A stretch of DNA of 64,000 nucleotides from Sphingomonas parva (ex Maeng et al. 2020) (GTDB lineage Bacteria; Pseudomonadota; Alphaproteobacteria; Sphingomonadales; Sphingomonadaceae): positions 1-64,000 of the forward strand of contig NZ_SPDV01000016.1 in assembly GCF_004564275.1 (NCBI RefSeq), written 5' to 3'. The notes below the pieces were generated by a model. The model made no database searches and had not been told where the DNA came from. It worked only from the letters and a program-made list of their open reading frames with translations. A program made the translations under genes and the position numbers. How positions within the stretch are numbered: the first letter of the stretch is position 1; each line of letters begins with the position of its first letter. This document shows, piece after piece, positions 43,938-54,106 of the stretch.

Positions 43938-43941
<4 letters not shown>
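43549..43941 (-). CDS. cueR: Cu(I)/Ag(I)-responsive MerR regulator CueR
   Basis: 130 residues. N-terminal helix-turn-helix ([20 protein letters not shown]), dimerisation helix, and the C-terminal metal loop with C112 and C120 ([13 protein letters not shown]), the exact spacing of CueR. It activates the adjacent copper ATPase. The gene follows the ATPase and overlaps it by four bases, so it is autoregulated through the same promoter. Confidence 0.92.
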
Positions 43942-46307
<2,366 letters not shown>

Positions 46308-46331
46308 GTTCCAAATCCTCCAACGCTCACC

Positions 46332-46362
46332 CATGTAGGGTTTGACACCGTGTCAGGGTCAA
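46332..46362 (-). promoter_or_regulatory. CueR-type promoter with 19-bp spacer
   Basis: On the minus strand TTGACC (-35) and TACATG (-10) are 19 bases apart, and TGACAC-G-GTGTCA, a perfect 6+1+6 dyad, lies in the spacer. This is the diagnostic layout of MerR-family activated promoters, positioned 25 bases before the copA ATPase start. Confidence 0.8.
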
Positions 46363-46478
46363 TAGGGTGTGTTGAGGTTATTCCTACGCAGCTCACCGCC
46401 CTTGCACTTACCGGAAATCCTCAATCGCGCCCCTCTTCCGCGGCCGGGAAGATTGCGCAATCAGGGCTGACGACGCAG

Positions 46479-46838
46479 ATGGGCCCAATGCTCTACCTCG
46501 CCATCAAAGCCGCGCTCTCAGGAGTCATCGTCGCCCTCGTGTCGGAGATCGCCCGGCGAAATCCCGGCGCAGGCGGATTGCTGGCTTCCTTGCCGCTGGT
46601 GTCGGTCCTCGGAATGATCTGGCTCTGGCGAGATACGCACGACTCCGTCCGAATGGCCGCACATGCCGAAGCCACCTTCTGGTACGTGCTCCCATCACTG
46701 CCGATGTTCCTGATCATCCCGTGGATGCTCAGGCGCGGCATTACCTTTAGCATCGCGCTCGCCGTGGGGTGCGCGGTGACAATGGCACTCTATCTGGCAA
46801 TGATCTCGATTGGGCCGCGCTTCGGCCTCAAGCTGTAG
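46479..46838 (+). CDS. DUF3147-like small membrane protein
   Basis: 119 residues with four hydrophobic helices (AIKAALSGVIVALVSEIARR; LLASLPLVSVLGMIWLW; VLPSLPMFLIIPWML; FSIALAVGCAVTMALYL). The GLLASLPLVS segment is typical of the DUF3147 family, which often sits beside metal-transport genes; function unknown. The ATG at 46488 is an alternative start. It is divergent from the copA ATPase and followed by the DedA-like gene. Confidence 0.75.
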   Translation: MGPMLYLAIKAALSGVIVALVSEIARRNPGAGGLLASLPLVSVLGMIWLWRDTHDSVRMAAHAEATFWYVLPSLPMFLIIPWMLRRGITFSIALAVGCAVTMALYLAMISIGPRFGLKL

Positions 46839-46846
46839 CCGGCGCC

Positions 46847-47278
46847 GTGTATTGGTGGCCGCTCCTCTCGCTGTTCGGGATTTCGTTTCTAGCCGCCACG
46901 TTAGTCCCGGCCCAATCGGAACTGGCACTTGGGGCGCTCATTTCCCTCGGGCGATATGACCCTTGGCTCCTCATCCTGACCGCCACCGCCGGCAATGTTC
47001 TCGGCTCGCTGGTGAACTGGGTGCTCGGCAGATTTCTTCACCAATATCGAGGCCGACGCTGGTTTCCCGTTTCAGGTCGCAGCTTGGAGCGCGCAGAGCG
47101 GATCTATCGCCGATGGGGTGTTTGGACGCTCCTGCTCTCATGGGTGCCGATCGTCGGAGATCCATTGACCTTCGTCGCTGGACTCCTACGGACACCGCTC
47201 AAGGTGTTTCTCCCGGTCGTTGCGATCGCAAAGGCCGCACGATACTGTGCCATCGCCGGGGTCGCGCAGCTTTTCTGA
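46847..47278 (+). CDS. YqaA/DedA-like membrane protein
   Basis: 143 residues; start GTG 46847, nine bases after the previous stop. It contains the VTT-type pattern SELALGALISLGRYDPW, ATAGNVLGSLVNWVLGRF and GVWTLLLSWVPIVGDPLTFV. DedA-like proteins recycle lipid carriers or support membrane homeostasis. It probably forms an operon with the preceding gene. Confidence 0.8.
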   Translation: MYWWPLLSLFGISFLAATLVPAQSELALGALISLGRYDPWLLILTATAGNVLGSLVNWVLGRFLHQYRGRRWFPVSGRSLERAERIYRRWGVWTLLLSWVPIVGDPLTFVAGLLRTPLKVFLPVVAIAKAARYCAIAGVAQLF

Positions 47279-47301
47279 CGCCCTCAACAGCTGGAAGAGA
47301 C

Positions 47302-47333
47302 GAGCGCCGAGCATGGATCGCAGCCCGGCGCTC
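47302..47333. terminator. Bidirectional hairpin between convergent genes
   Basis: GAGCGCCG and CGGCGCTC form an 8-bp stem with a 16-base loop between the DedA-like gene and the convergent DUF305 gene. There is no clear U-run, so the role rests on position and stem strength. Confidence 0.4.
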
Positions 47334-47340
47334 TCTCAAA

Positions 47341-48204
47341 TCAGCAGTGGCCCATCGCCCGATGCTCGGGGGCGCACGTCGACGCGGCAGGCGCCTTCTC
47401 GGCTGCTTTCGGCTCGGCCTTCGCAGCAGCCTTGGGCTCTGCCTTCGCTGCCGCACGAGGCGCTTCGGCTTTGGCTTTCGGTGCCGGTGAGGTTTCACGC
47501 GGCTCAGCCTTGGCGGCGGTCTCCGGAGGCGATGCGGTGCCAGCAGCTGCAGTCGTGCCGCCTCCCGCGAGCATACGCTCGAGCTCAGCGATCTCCTTCG
47601 TCTGCTTGTCGGCGGTCTTCCGAGCCACCGCGGCGACCTGCGGATTGCCACCCTGTTCGACGACCATCTGCGACATCTGGACCGCTCCCTTGTGATGCTC
47701 GATCATCTTTCGGAGCCATGTTTCGGACGGGTTTGCACCGGTCGCAGCCATCATAAGATCGTGCATCTTCTTCTCGCCCTCGGCGTACGGGTTCGCCGGC
47801 GAGTTGCCGCTGACGCCGCCTTGCAGCATCCGCTCCAGTTCCTGAATTTCCTTCTGCTGGTCAGCCGACGTCTTCCGCGCCTTTTCTAGAACCGCAGGCT
47901 CGCCTCCTTGCGCGATAAGCACCTCAGACATGGCGATGCCGCCACGGTGGTGCTCGATCATCTTCCGGACGAACGTCTCGGCGGCATTCTGGCCTTGAGC
48001 AGCCATCATGCGCTCGTGCATCTGCATCTCGGCCTGCGCATACGGGTTGTTCGGATCCATCGCCATCGAGTTGTGGTCGGCGCTCTTCTGCTCGTTCGCG
48101 GCAGCGACCCTCTGCTGGTTGTTCTCGGTCCCGGCATCTGCGCCGCAGCCGGCAAGCAGCATCAGCACCGCAGTCGCAGCAGTCATGGTCTTCGTCTTCG
48201 TCAT
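47341..48204 (-). CDS. Tandem DUF305 lipoprotein with C-terminal copper-type motif
   Basis: 287 residues. Lipoprotein signal with LLAGC; two DUF305 copies (FVRKMIEHHRGGIAMSEVLI and WLRKMIEHHKGAVQMSQMVV), Met/His-rich helical bundles that bind copper in CopM-like proteins; then an Ala/Lys/Pro tail rich in AKAEPKAA; and a final CAPEHRAMGHC. The same end motif recurs in two other proteins of this window. It is encoded 45 bp downstream of the ECF sigma gene and presumably in its regulon. Confidence 0.85.
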   Translation of the reverse strand: MTKTKTMTAATAVLMLLAGCGADAGTENNQQRVAAANEQKSADHNSMAMDPNNPYAQAEMQMHERMMAAQGQNAAETFVRKMIEHHRGGIAMSEVLIAQGGEPAVLEKARKTSADQQKEIQELERMLQGGVSGNSPANPYAEGEKKMHDLMMAATGANPSETWLRKMIEHHKGAVQMSQMVVEQGGNPQVAAVARKTADKQTKEIAELERMLAGGGTTAAAGTASPPETAAKAEPRETSPAPKAKAEAPRAAAKAEPKAAAKAEPKAAEKAPAASTCAPEHRAMGHC

Positions 48205-48249
48205 TAGAAATCTCCTTGGCGATGAAATTTTAAAAGGCAGCGTACCCGT

Positions 48250-48825
48250 TCAGGTTCGGGAGGCGCTGCGAAGCTCGTCCAGCTTGCGCCGTGCACGGTA
48301 AAGCCGCGTCTCGACGGCCTTCTCGCTGATGCCGAGCAGATCGGCGGTCTCCGCCTGAGAAAGTCCTTCGATAGCTCGGAGGATGAGCGGCTCCTTGAGC
48401 TTGATGGGCAGGGCCGACACAGCGCGCCAGAGCATGTCCAGTTCCTGCCTGTCAGCCGCCAAGTCGTCCGCTGCGGGCGCATCGTCCGCAACCTCGGCGG
48501 CCGCCGACGACCAAGGCGCAGATGATGAAAACAGCCTACGCACTGCCCGTCGTCTGCCCCAGTCGCGGCACTTATTGATCGCGATCCGAGAGAGCCACGC
48601 GCGAAGGGGCCGCTCGGGATCGTACCGGTCGAGATGCCGGAACGCAGATACGAAGCACTCCTGGACGAGGTCGAGAGCGTCGTCCTCATGACCCACGTGG
48701 CCCCTGATGAGCCTGTAGATCGGGTCGCGATGCCTCCGCATAATCTCGGCGAAGGCGTCCTGCCGCCCCGCCCGAGTGAGGGCGGCCAACTCGCCGTCTG
48801 AGAAGTCCACCAGACCGAAGCTCAC
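48250..48825 (-). CDS. ECF sigma factor (CnrH-like)
   Basis: 191 residues with sigma-70 region 2 (YRLIRGHVGHEDDALDLVQE, FVSAFRHLDRYDPERPLRAW) and region 4 (LPIKLKEPLILRAIEGLSQA, AETADLLGISEKAVETRLYR). It is preceded and overlapped by genes for a periplasmic metal sensor and a small membrane protein, the order found in cnrYXH of nickel/cobalt systems. The linked DUF305 and Csp-type genes suggest copper as the signal here. Confidence 0.88.
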   Translation of the reverse strand: MSFGLVDFSDGELAALTRAGRQDAFAEIMRRHRDPIYRLIRGHVGHEDDALDLVQECFVSAFRHLDRYDPERPLRAWLSRIAINKCRDWGRRRAVRRLFSSSAPWSSAAAEVADDAPAADDLAADRQELDMLWRAVSALPIKLKEPLILRAIEGLSQAETADLLGISEKAVETRLYRARRKLDELRSASRT

Positions 48826-49265
48826 TCTGCGTCGGCAATGAGGGACTCGACCACCACGCGGTCGAACTTCTGTGTCTGCTCCGGCCGCAGAACGGCACGC
48901 ATGGCGAAGATATGGGACAGAGTCTCCTTCTGCAGCTCGCCCATCGCCCGATGAGACCGGTCGATCTCCGCCGTAACCCGGGGGCCGTAACCGTGCTCAG
49001 CTTCGATCGCCTCAGCCAATCGCGCGTTGTCAGCCTTGAGCTCGAGCTCCAGAGCCTTCCGCCGTGCCGCAAAGCGGGCCTCCAGCTCCTCAATTTGCGC
49101 AAGCTGTCGCTCATCGAGTCCCAGCTCCCGATGCAGAAGTTTGTGCACCTGATCCGGAGCGCGTTCCTGTCCGTCCACGAGCGCTCGGCCCAGGAGCACT
49201 CCAGCGAGAGCAGCTAGGAACGCGATCGCCGCGACGACCAACGTCCGCCGAAGCGAGCTGCTCAT
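48822..49265 (-). CDS. Periplasmic heavy-metal sensor (CnrX-like)
   Basis: 147 residues; an N-terminal membrane anchor (TLVVAAIAFLAALAGVLLG) and a helical periplasmic domain of the CnrX/Spy/CpxP type: HKLLHRELGLDERQLAQIEE, PRVTAEIDRSHRAMGELQKE, MRAVLRPEQTQKFDRV. Histidines and glutamates near the helix turns are candidate ligands. It would relay metal binding to the anti-sigma protein. Four-base overlaps link it to both neighbours. Confidence 0.82.
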   Translation of the reverse strand: MSSSLRRTLVVAAIAFLAALAGVLLGRALVDGQERAPDQVHKLLHRELGLDERQLAQIEELEARFAARRKALELELKADNARLAEAIEAEHGYGPRVTAEIDRSHRAMGELQKETLSHIFAMRAVLRPEQTQKFDRVVVESLIADAE

Positions 49266-49540
49266 CGTCCGACGAGGAGCGTCGAAGGTGCCAGTTCGGA
49301 CGCTCCACCCAACGGGGCGATAGCAGTTCGTGCCTTCGCTTCCCTAGAGGGCAGCGTGCCGGCGCCGATCCCGAAGACCAGGGCCGCCGCCACCAGCGCG
49401 ATGCAGAACGAATTGCCACCGGAGGCGTGCTCGCCCATCTCACCCGAGATACGCACCAACACGGCCGTCTCGAGGTCGACAAGCTTGGCCGGCGTGGGTG
49501 TCTGGGCGAGTCGACGCAATCCATCATCAAAGTCGTACAT
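49262..49540 (-). CDS. Probable anti-sigma factor (CnrY-like)
   Basis: 92 residues from ATG 49540; ATG 49552 or 49579 are alternatives. The N-terminal cytoplasmic segment (FDDGLRRLAQTPTPAKLVDL) is followed by one membrane helix (FCIALVAAALVFGIGAGTL) and a short periplasmic tail. Size, topology and position match CnrY, which holds the ECF sigma factor at the membrane. Sequence similarity is too weak by eye for certainty. Confidence 0.65.
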   Translation of the reverse strand: MYDFDDGLRRLAQTPTPAKLVDLETAVLVRISGEMGEHASGGNSFCIALVAAALVFGIGAGTLPSREAKARTAIAPLGGASELAPSTLLVGR

Positions 49541-49636
49541 GTCCGTCCCCATCCCCGTTGCGAGGGCTTTACGCGCCAAGGGCGCAGAGCCCTCAGATAT
49601 GGGTGAGGGACAGCCAGTTTGGCCAGACGGTTCGGC

Positions 49637-49987
49637 TCAGCCCATCGCGGCCATTCGCTCGCAGCTCTCGGCACAGCGAAGGCAGGCCTCCACGCATTCC
49701 TGCATGTCGCCGAGTTGCTCGCAGCTGGCGGCGCAGGCGCGGCAGATCTCTGCGCATGCCCGGCAGACTGCGGCGTGCTGGGCGGAGTTGCGGGCCATGA
49801 AGTTCAGGGCGGTCTGGCAGATCTCGGCGCAGTCCAACATCAGCCGCATGTGGGCCAGTTCGACGTGCTTGCCGCCCATTTCGAGGCAGTGCGTCGCCGC
49901 CATGTGGAGGCAGGTCAGGTGGCAGTGATGGCAGTCCTTCATGCACTGCTGCATCTCGGGGGACATGTCGTGCTCCATTCCATGCAT
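49637..49987 (-). CDS. Csp-type four-helix-bundle copper storage protein
   Basis: 116 residues from ATG 49987 (GGAGAAG ahead). Sixteen cysteines occur in spaced pairs along helices (MQQCMKDCHHCHLTC; DCAEICQTALNF; CRACAEICRACAASC; CVEACLRCAESC), the DUF326/Csp pattern in which a tube-like bundle holds many Cu(I) ions. No signal peptide is present, so it is cytosolic and Csp3-like. It lies upstream of the sigma-factor module on the same strand. Confidence 0.9.
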   Translation of the reverse strand: MHGMEHDMSPEMQQCMKDCHHCHLTCLHMAATHCLEMGGKHVELAHMRLMLDCAEICQTALNFMARNSAQHAAVCRACAEICRACAASCEQLGDMQECVEACLRCAESCERMAAMG

Positions 49988-50157
49988 GAGTTCTTCTCCG
50001 GTTGCTGCCCCGCGTCGGGAACCCCTACGCACGCGCGCCGGAAATCCTTCGAAGGCCGGTCACATCTTCGACGAGGCGAACCAGCGGGAGGGTCAAGCGA
50101 ATGCGTGAGTGCCAACGTCAGCGCTTGCGTATTAGCCCGACGAAAGGGAAACAGTTC

Positions 50158-50850
50158 ATGCGTAACATCTATCAAGCGCTAGGACGGATGACCGCCGTGT
50201 GGCTGGCGATCGTCCTCCTCGCGATCGCGAGCCCCGCCTTCGCGCACGAAGACCACAACAAGCTTGGCGCGGGCCCAGGCCCCACAGCTGAAGAGCAGGC
50301 GGCCGAGAGCCGCGCGCCGGCGGCCGACATGGCGAACATGCACGAGAATATGGCCGACGCGCACGAAGAGGCGATGGAGCATCATGAAGAGGCCGCCGAC
50401 GCGAACCGAACCTTCGGGCAGCGCCTGGTGAGCTGGCTCGGCCGGCTCCACTCCGTAATCGTCCATTTCCCGATAGCGATGTTCACCGGCGCCCTGCTGG
50501 TGGAGCTTTACGGCCTCTGGCGCAGGAACCGTGAGTTCGAGCGTGCCGCGCAGGTGATGCTGCTCGTAGGCGTCCTTGGTGCGGTCGCCGCCGCCTTCCT
50601 GGGCTGGTTTGCCGGCGGTTTCTATCTCACCGACCGAAACCCAGTCCTGATGGTCCACCGCTGGCTCGGAACCGCTATCGCCGTCTTCGGGTTTGTCCTC
50701 CTCTACATGGCGGGCATGTCACGCCGCGCACCGGAGCGGCCGCGTACCGTCTACTGGGTGCTTCTCGCGCTCATGACAATCGCGATCGCGATCCAGGGCT
50801 TCCTCGGCGGCACCTTCATGCACGGTGGCATCAATCATCTCGCGTTCTGA
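50158..50850 (+). CDS. DUF2231 membrane protein
   Basis: 230 residues. A signal peptide ([14 protein letters not shown]) is followed by a His/Met/Glu-rich periplasmic linker ([20 protein letters not shown]), then four membrane helices of the DUF2231 type ([40 protein letters not shown]). The paired helix histidines suggest heme or metal ligation. It is divergent from the Csp gene and heads a rightward copper operon. Confidence 0.8.
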   Translation: MRNIYQALGRMTAVWLAIVLLAIASPAFAHEDHNKLGAGPGPTAEEQAAESRAPAADMANMHENMADAHEEAMEHHEEAADANRTFGQRLVSWLGRLHSVIVHFPIAMFTGALLVELYGLWRRNREFERAAQVMLLVGVLGAVAAAFLGWFAGGFYLTDRNPVLMVHRWLGTAIAVFGFVLLYMAGMSRRAPERPRTVYWVLLALMTIAIAIQGFLGGTFMHGGINHLAF

Positions 50851-50869
50851 CGACAGGAAGGGAAGAGAC

Positions 50870-51424
50870 ATGGAACAGCAGCACAAGATGGGCATGTCCT
50901 GGGGCCGCTTCGCGGCGATGATCGCGGCCTCGACCGTCATCATGTTCTTCCTCATGTACCAGCTAGTTTACTCGTCCGAGCATCTGATGTTCAGCATCAA
51001 CCGCTTGGTGTCGTCCCTTGTGATGGGGTGCGTCATGACGGCCGTGATGCTGGGGTTCATGTGGTCCATGTACAGCGGCAAGGCGGCGAAGGTGGCCGTT
51101 CTTGCGGGCGCAGTGGTCCTGGGGATCGTTCTCCTCACCGTGAATCGCAGCCAAGCGCTGATCGGCGACGTCGGATTCATGAAGTCGATGATCCCGCATC
51201 ATTCCATCGCCATCAATAACGCCCGGCGCGCGGACATTAGCGATCCGCGTGTGCGCAAGCTCGCCGACGAGATCATCGAGGGCCAAGTGCGGGAGATCGC
51301 GGAGATGAAGCTCCTAATCAACGACATCGGGCGGAACGGCGAGCGGGGAAACCAGCCGTTGCCAGCCCGCGAAGCCGTGGTCACGCCCGACATGCAGCCA
51401 CAGATCCGGAAGGCAGTGGAGTGA
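50870..51424 (+). CDS. DUF305-related membrane protein
   Basis: 184 residues with three to four membrane helices followed by a DUF305 core ([32 protein letters not shown]). The HH pair and methionines resemble the copper-binding bundle of DUF305 proteins. ATG 50870 has AGGAAGGGAAG ahead. It is the second gene of the rightward copper operon. Confidence 0.82.
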   Translation: MEQQHKMGMSWGRFAAMIAASTVIMFFLMYQLVYSSEHLMFSINRLVSSLVMGCVMTAVMLGFMWSMYSGKAAKVAVLAGAVVLGIVLLTVNRSQALIGDVGFMKSMIPHHSIAINNARRADISDPRVRKLADEIIEGQVREIAEMKLLINDIGRNGERGNQPLPAREAVVTPDMQPQIRKAVE

Positions 51425-51482
51425 CCAGCCGCAAGATGGCCGACCGGTCGCTTCCTTGCGCCGCCAGTGCGCCGCCCCCTAT

Positions 51483-51830
51483 ATGGCAGATACGATGATC
51501 CGGCTCCTAGCCTCCTTCCTTGCAGCGCTCGCGCTATTCTTCTCGCCCTTGGCGATGGAGATCGGCGGCGGCGCGGCCATGGCTCACACGACCATGGCCC
51601 AGATGGACGGCGGCTGCGCCTCGACGCACCATTCATCGCCGGACGATCAGAAGTCAGACGTCCAGATGAGCTGCGCTATCGCTTGCGCAGCCATCCCTGC
51701 CGCCCCGGCGGGGCTTGCGGTGCAAACAACCGCCCCACGAACCGTCAACGCCTCTCTGCCGGCCCAAGTGCTGTCTGGAATTTGGCCTGAGGGGGAAACT
51801 CCCCCGCCGCGTATCGCTCCAGAGATCTGA
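51483..51830 (+). CDS. Small exported His/Cys/Met-containing protein
   Basis: About 115 residues. The signal peptide IRLLASFLAALALFF is followed by MAHTTMAQMDGGCASTHHSS and SCAIACAAIP, which could hold copper. The start is ATG 51483 or 51495. It sits in the copper operon. No known family was recognised. Confidence 0.55.
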   Translation: MADTMIRLLASFLAALALFFSPLAMEIGGGAAMAHTTMAQMDGGCASTHHSSPDDQKSDVQMSCAIACAAIPAAPAGLAVQTTAPRTVNASLPAQVLSGIWPEGETPPPRIAPEI

Positions 51831-51868
51831 ACACATCGAATCCGATCAGATTTTCTGGAGTTACGTAC

Positions 51869-52228
51869 ATGAAGCTGTTTTTGACTGCGATCGCGCTTGC
51901 GTTCGCCGCTCCCGCCATGGCGCAGACCGCCACGGCAGATCCCCACGCCGGCCACAACATGGCCGCCCAGCAGACCGCTCCGGCAGCCGACCCCTGCACG
52001 CCTGAGCACGCTGCCATGGGCCACTGCACGCCGAAGGCCGCTGCGGCGCCCGCTGGCGATCACCATGCGGGTCATGACATGAAGGGCTCGATGCCCAGCT
52101 GCGACAAGGGTCCGGACGGCAAGATGGCCTGCTGCGAGAAGATGAAGGCAGAAGGCAAGAAGATGGACTGCTGCGCGAAGATGGGCGGCAAGACCGCCGA
52201 CGCGCAGTCCGGCCACAGCGGCCACTAA
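51869..52228 (+). CDS. Periplasmic copper-binding protein with CxPEHAAMGHC motif
   Basis: 119 residues. Signal peptide MKLFLTAIALAFAAPAMAQ; then DPHAGHNM, CTPEHAAMGHCTPK, DHHAGHDMKG, and the cysteine-rich MACCEKMKAEGKKMDCCAKM. The spacing of Cys, His and Met is typical of soluble copper chaperones or buffers. It lies immediately upstream of the copper oxidase gene and shares its main motif with CopB and the DUF305 lipoprotein. Confidence 0.75.
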   Translation: MKLFLTAIALAFAAPAMAQTATADPHAGHNMAAQQTAPAADPCTPEHAAMGHCTPKAAAAPAGDHHAGHDMKGSMPSCDKGPDGKMACCEKMKAEGKKMDCCAKMGGKTADAQSGHSGH

Positions 52229-52315
52229 GCCAAGGGTTCGGGAGGTGCTGGTCACGGCGCCTCCCGACTTCCTTCCACTGCACTTCGGCTCCGATGGAGC
52301 CGCGAAGGATCATAA

Positions 52316-54106
52316 ATGAACCAGCTTATCGGACGGCGCGCTCTGCTGCAGGTGGGCGCACTCGGCGCCGCCGGCGTCGGCATGTCCAGCCTCTTCCCCG
52401 CCTGGGCAAAGAGCGTCAGCCCCGGCTCTGCGGCCAAGGGCTTTGCAACGCTCACCGGCAACGACATCCGCCTCGTTGTCGCCGGTACCGAGTTCAACGT
52501 CGATGGCCGCGCCGGTCACGCGATCGCCATCAACGGTACCATCCCTGCGCCCCTCATTCGCCTCAAGGAAGGCGAGCGGGTCCGGCTCACCGTCAATAAC
52601 CAGCTCGAGGAAGACACCTCCATCCACTGGCACGGCCTGATCGTGCCGTTCGAGATGGACGGCGTCCCCGGAATCAGCTTCCCTGGTATCAAGGGCAAGT
52701 CGACCTTCACCTACGAATTCCCCCTGAAGCAGGCTGGCACCTACTGGTACCACAGCCACTCCGGTCTCCAGGAGCAGGTCGGCCATTATGGTCCGCTGAT
52801 CATCGACCCGGCGGGGCCGGATCCCATCGCCTCCGACCGAGAGCATGTCATCGTCCTCTCCGACTGGAGCTTCCTCCATCCGCACATGATTTTCACGCGG
52901 ATGAAGCAGGAGGGTGGCTTCTTCAATCGGCAGAAGATGACGCTCGCGGACCGGTTCTCGGGCAAGGCCGATCCGATGACGCAGGAGGAGCGCAACATGT
53001 TCGCTCGCATGCGCATGGATCCGACCGACATCTCCGACGTGACCGAGGCCGCCTACAAGTTCCTGATCAACGGCCACAGCCCCGGCGAGAACTGGACCGG
53101 ACTGTTCCGCGCCGGCGAACGCGTGCGGCTGCGGATCATCAACTCGGCCGCGCAGACGACCTTCAACTTCCGCATCCCGGGCCTGCGGATGACCGTGGTT
53201 GCGACGGATGGAATTGAGCTCCGTCCGGTCGTCGTCGACGAGTTCCAGATCGGCAACGCCGAGACCTACGACGTCATCGTCGAGCCTGAAGACCGCGCCT
53301 ACACGGTGGTCGCCGAGACGATAGACCGTTCGGGCATGGGCATCGCGACCCTGGCACCCCGCGCGGGTCTGCGCGCTGCCATCCCGCCGCTGCGCGAGCG
53401 TCCGACGCTCGGCATGAAGGACATGGGCATGGGCGACATGAGCGGCATGGATCACGGCGCGATGGCCGGTGACTCGTCGGCTCATGCCGGACATGGCGCC
53501 GGCGGCGCCGCGGGCGCACCAGCGGCTGCTCCGATGGACCACTCGAACATGGATATGCGGGACAAGTCCAAAGTGACGTTCCCGGTTGGCGTCGGCGTCG
53601 ACATGATCGCGCCGATGCCGGTCGATCGCGTCGGCGACCCGGGCGTCGGCCTCGATGACGTTGGCCACAAGGTGCTTACCTATCGCGATCTGGTGTCGCT
53701 GAAGCCCCGCACGGACCGGCGCACGCCGACGAGACGCCTCGACATCCACCTTACCGGCAACATGGAACGGTTCATGTGGTCGATGGACGGGGAGCAGCTG
53801 AGCGAAAATCCGGAGCCATATCGGTTCGAGAGGAACGAGCGGGTGCGCCTGAGGCTCATCAACGACACGATGATGACCCATCCAATGCACCTCCACGGGC
53901 ACTTCTTCGAGATCGTGAATGGGCACGGCGAGTATCAGCCGCTCAAGCACACTATCCGGGTGCTGCCAGGCGGTTACGTCGATCTCGACCTGACGGCGGA
54001 TGCCCCGGGCGACTGGGCCTTCCACTGCCATCTTCTCTACCACATGCACGGCGGAATGATGCGGGTCGTCAAGGTCCGGCCGCTCGACGACGGAGACGCC
54101 GCATGA
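52316..54106 (+). CDS. copA: Copper-resistance multicopper oxidase CopA (PcoA type)
   Basis: 596 residues. The twin-arginine-like leader (IGRRALLQVGALGAAGV) indicates folded export. Copper ligands are seen in SIHWHGL, YWYHSHSG, HPMHLHGHFF and WAFHCHLLYHMHGGMMRVVKV. An unusual Met/His-rich insert (MKDMGMGDMSGMDHGAM, residues ~362-420) resembles the Cu(I)-capturing loops of such oxidases. It oxidises Cu(I) to less toxic Cu(II) in the periplasm. It overlaps copB by four bases. Confidence 0.93.
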   Translation: MNQLIGRRALLQVGALGAAGVGMSSLFPAWAKSVSPGSAAKGFATLTGNDIRLVVAGTEFNVDGRAGHAIAINGTIPAPLIRLKEGERVRLTVNNQLEEDTSIHWHGLIVPFEMDGVPGISFPGIKGKSTFTYEFPLKQAGTYWYHSHSGLQEQVGHYGPLIIDPAGPDPIASDREHVIVLSDWSFLHPHMIFTRMKQEGGFFNRQKMTLADRFSGKADPMTQEERNMFARMRMDPTDISDVTEAAYKFLINGHSPGENWTGLFRAGERVRLRIINSAAQTTFNFRIPGLRMTVVATDGIELRPVVVDEFQIGNAETYDVIVEPEDRAYTVVAETIDRSGMGIATLAPRAGLRAAIPPLRERPTLGMKDMGMGDMSGMDHGAMAGDSSAHAGHGAGGAAGAPAAAPMDHSNMDMRDKSKVTFPVGVGVDMIAPMPVDRVGDPGVGLDDVGHKVLTYRDLVSLKPRTDRRTPTRRLDIHLTGNMERFMWSMDGEQLSENPEPYRFERNERVRLRLINDTMMTHPMHLHGHFFEIVNGHGEYQPLKHTIRVLPGGYVDLDLTADAPGDWAFHCHLLYHMHGGMMRVVKVRPLDDGDAA

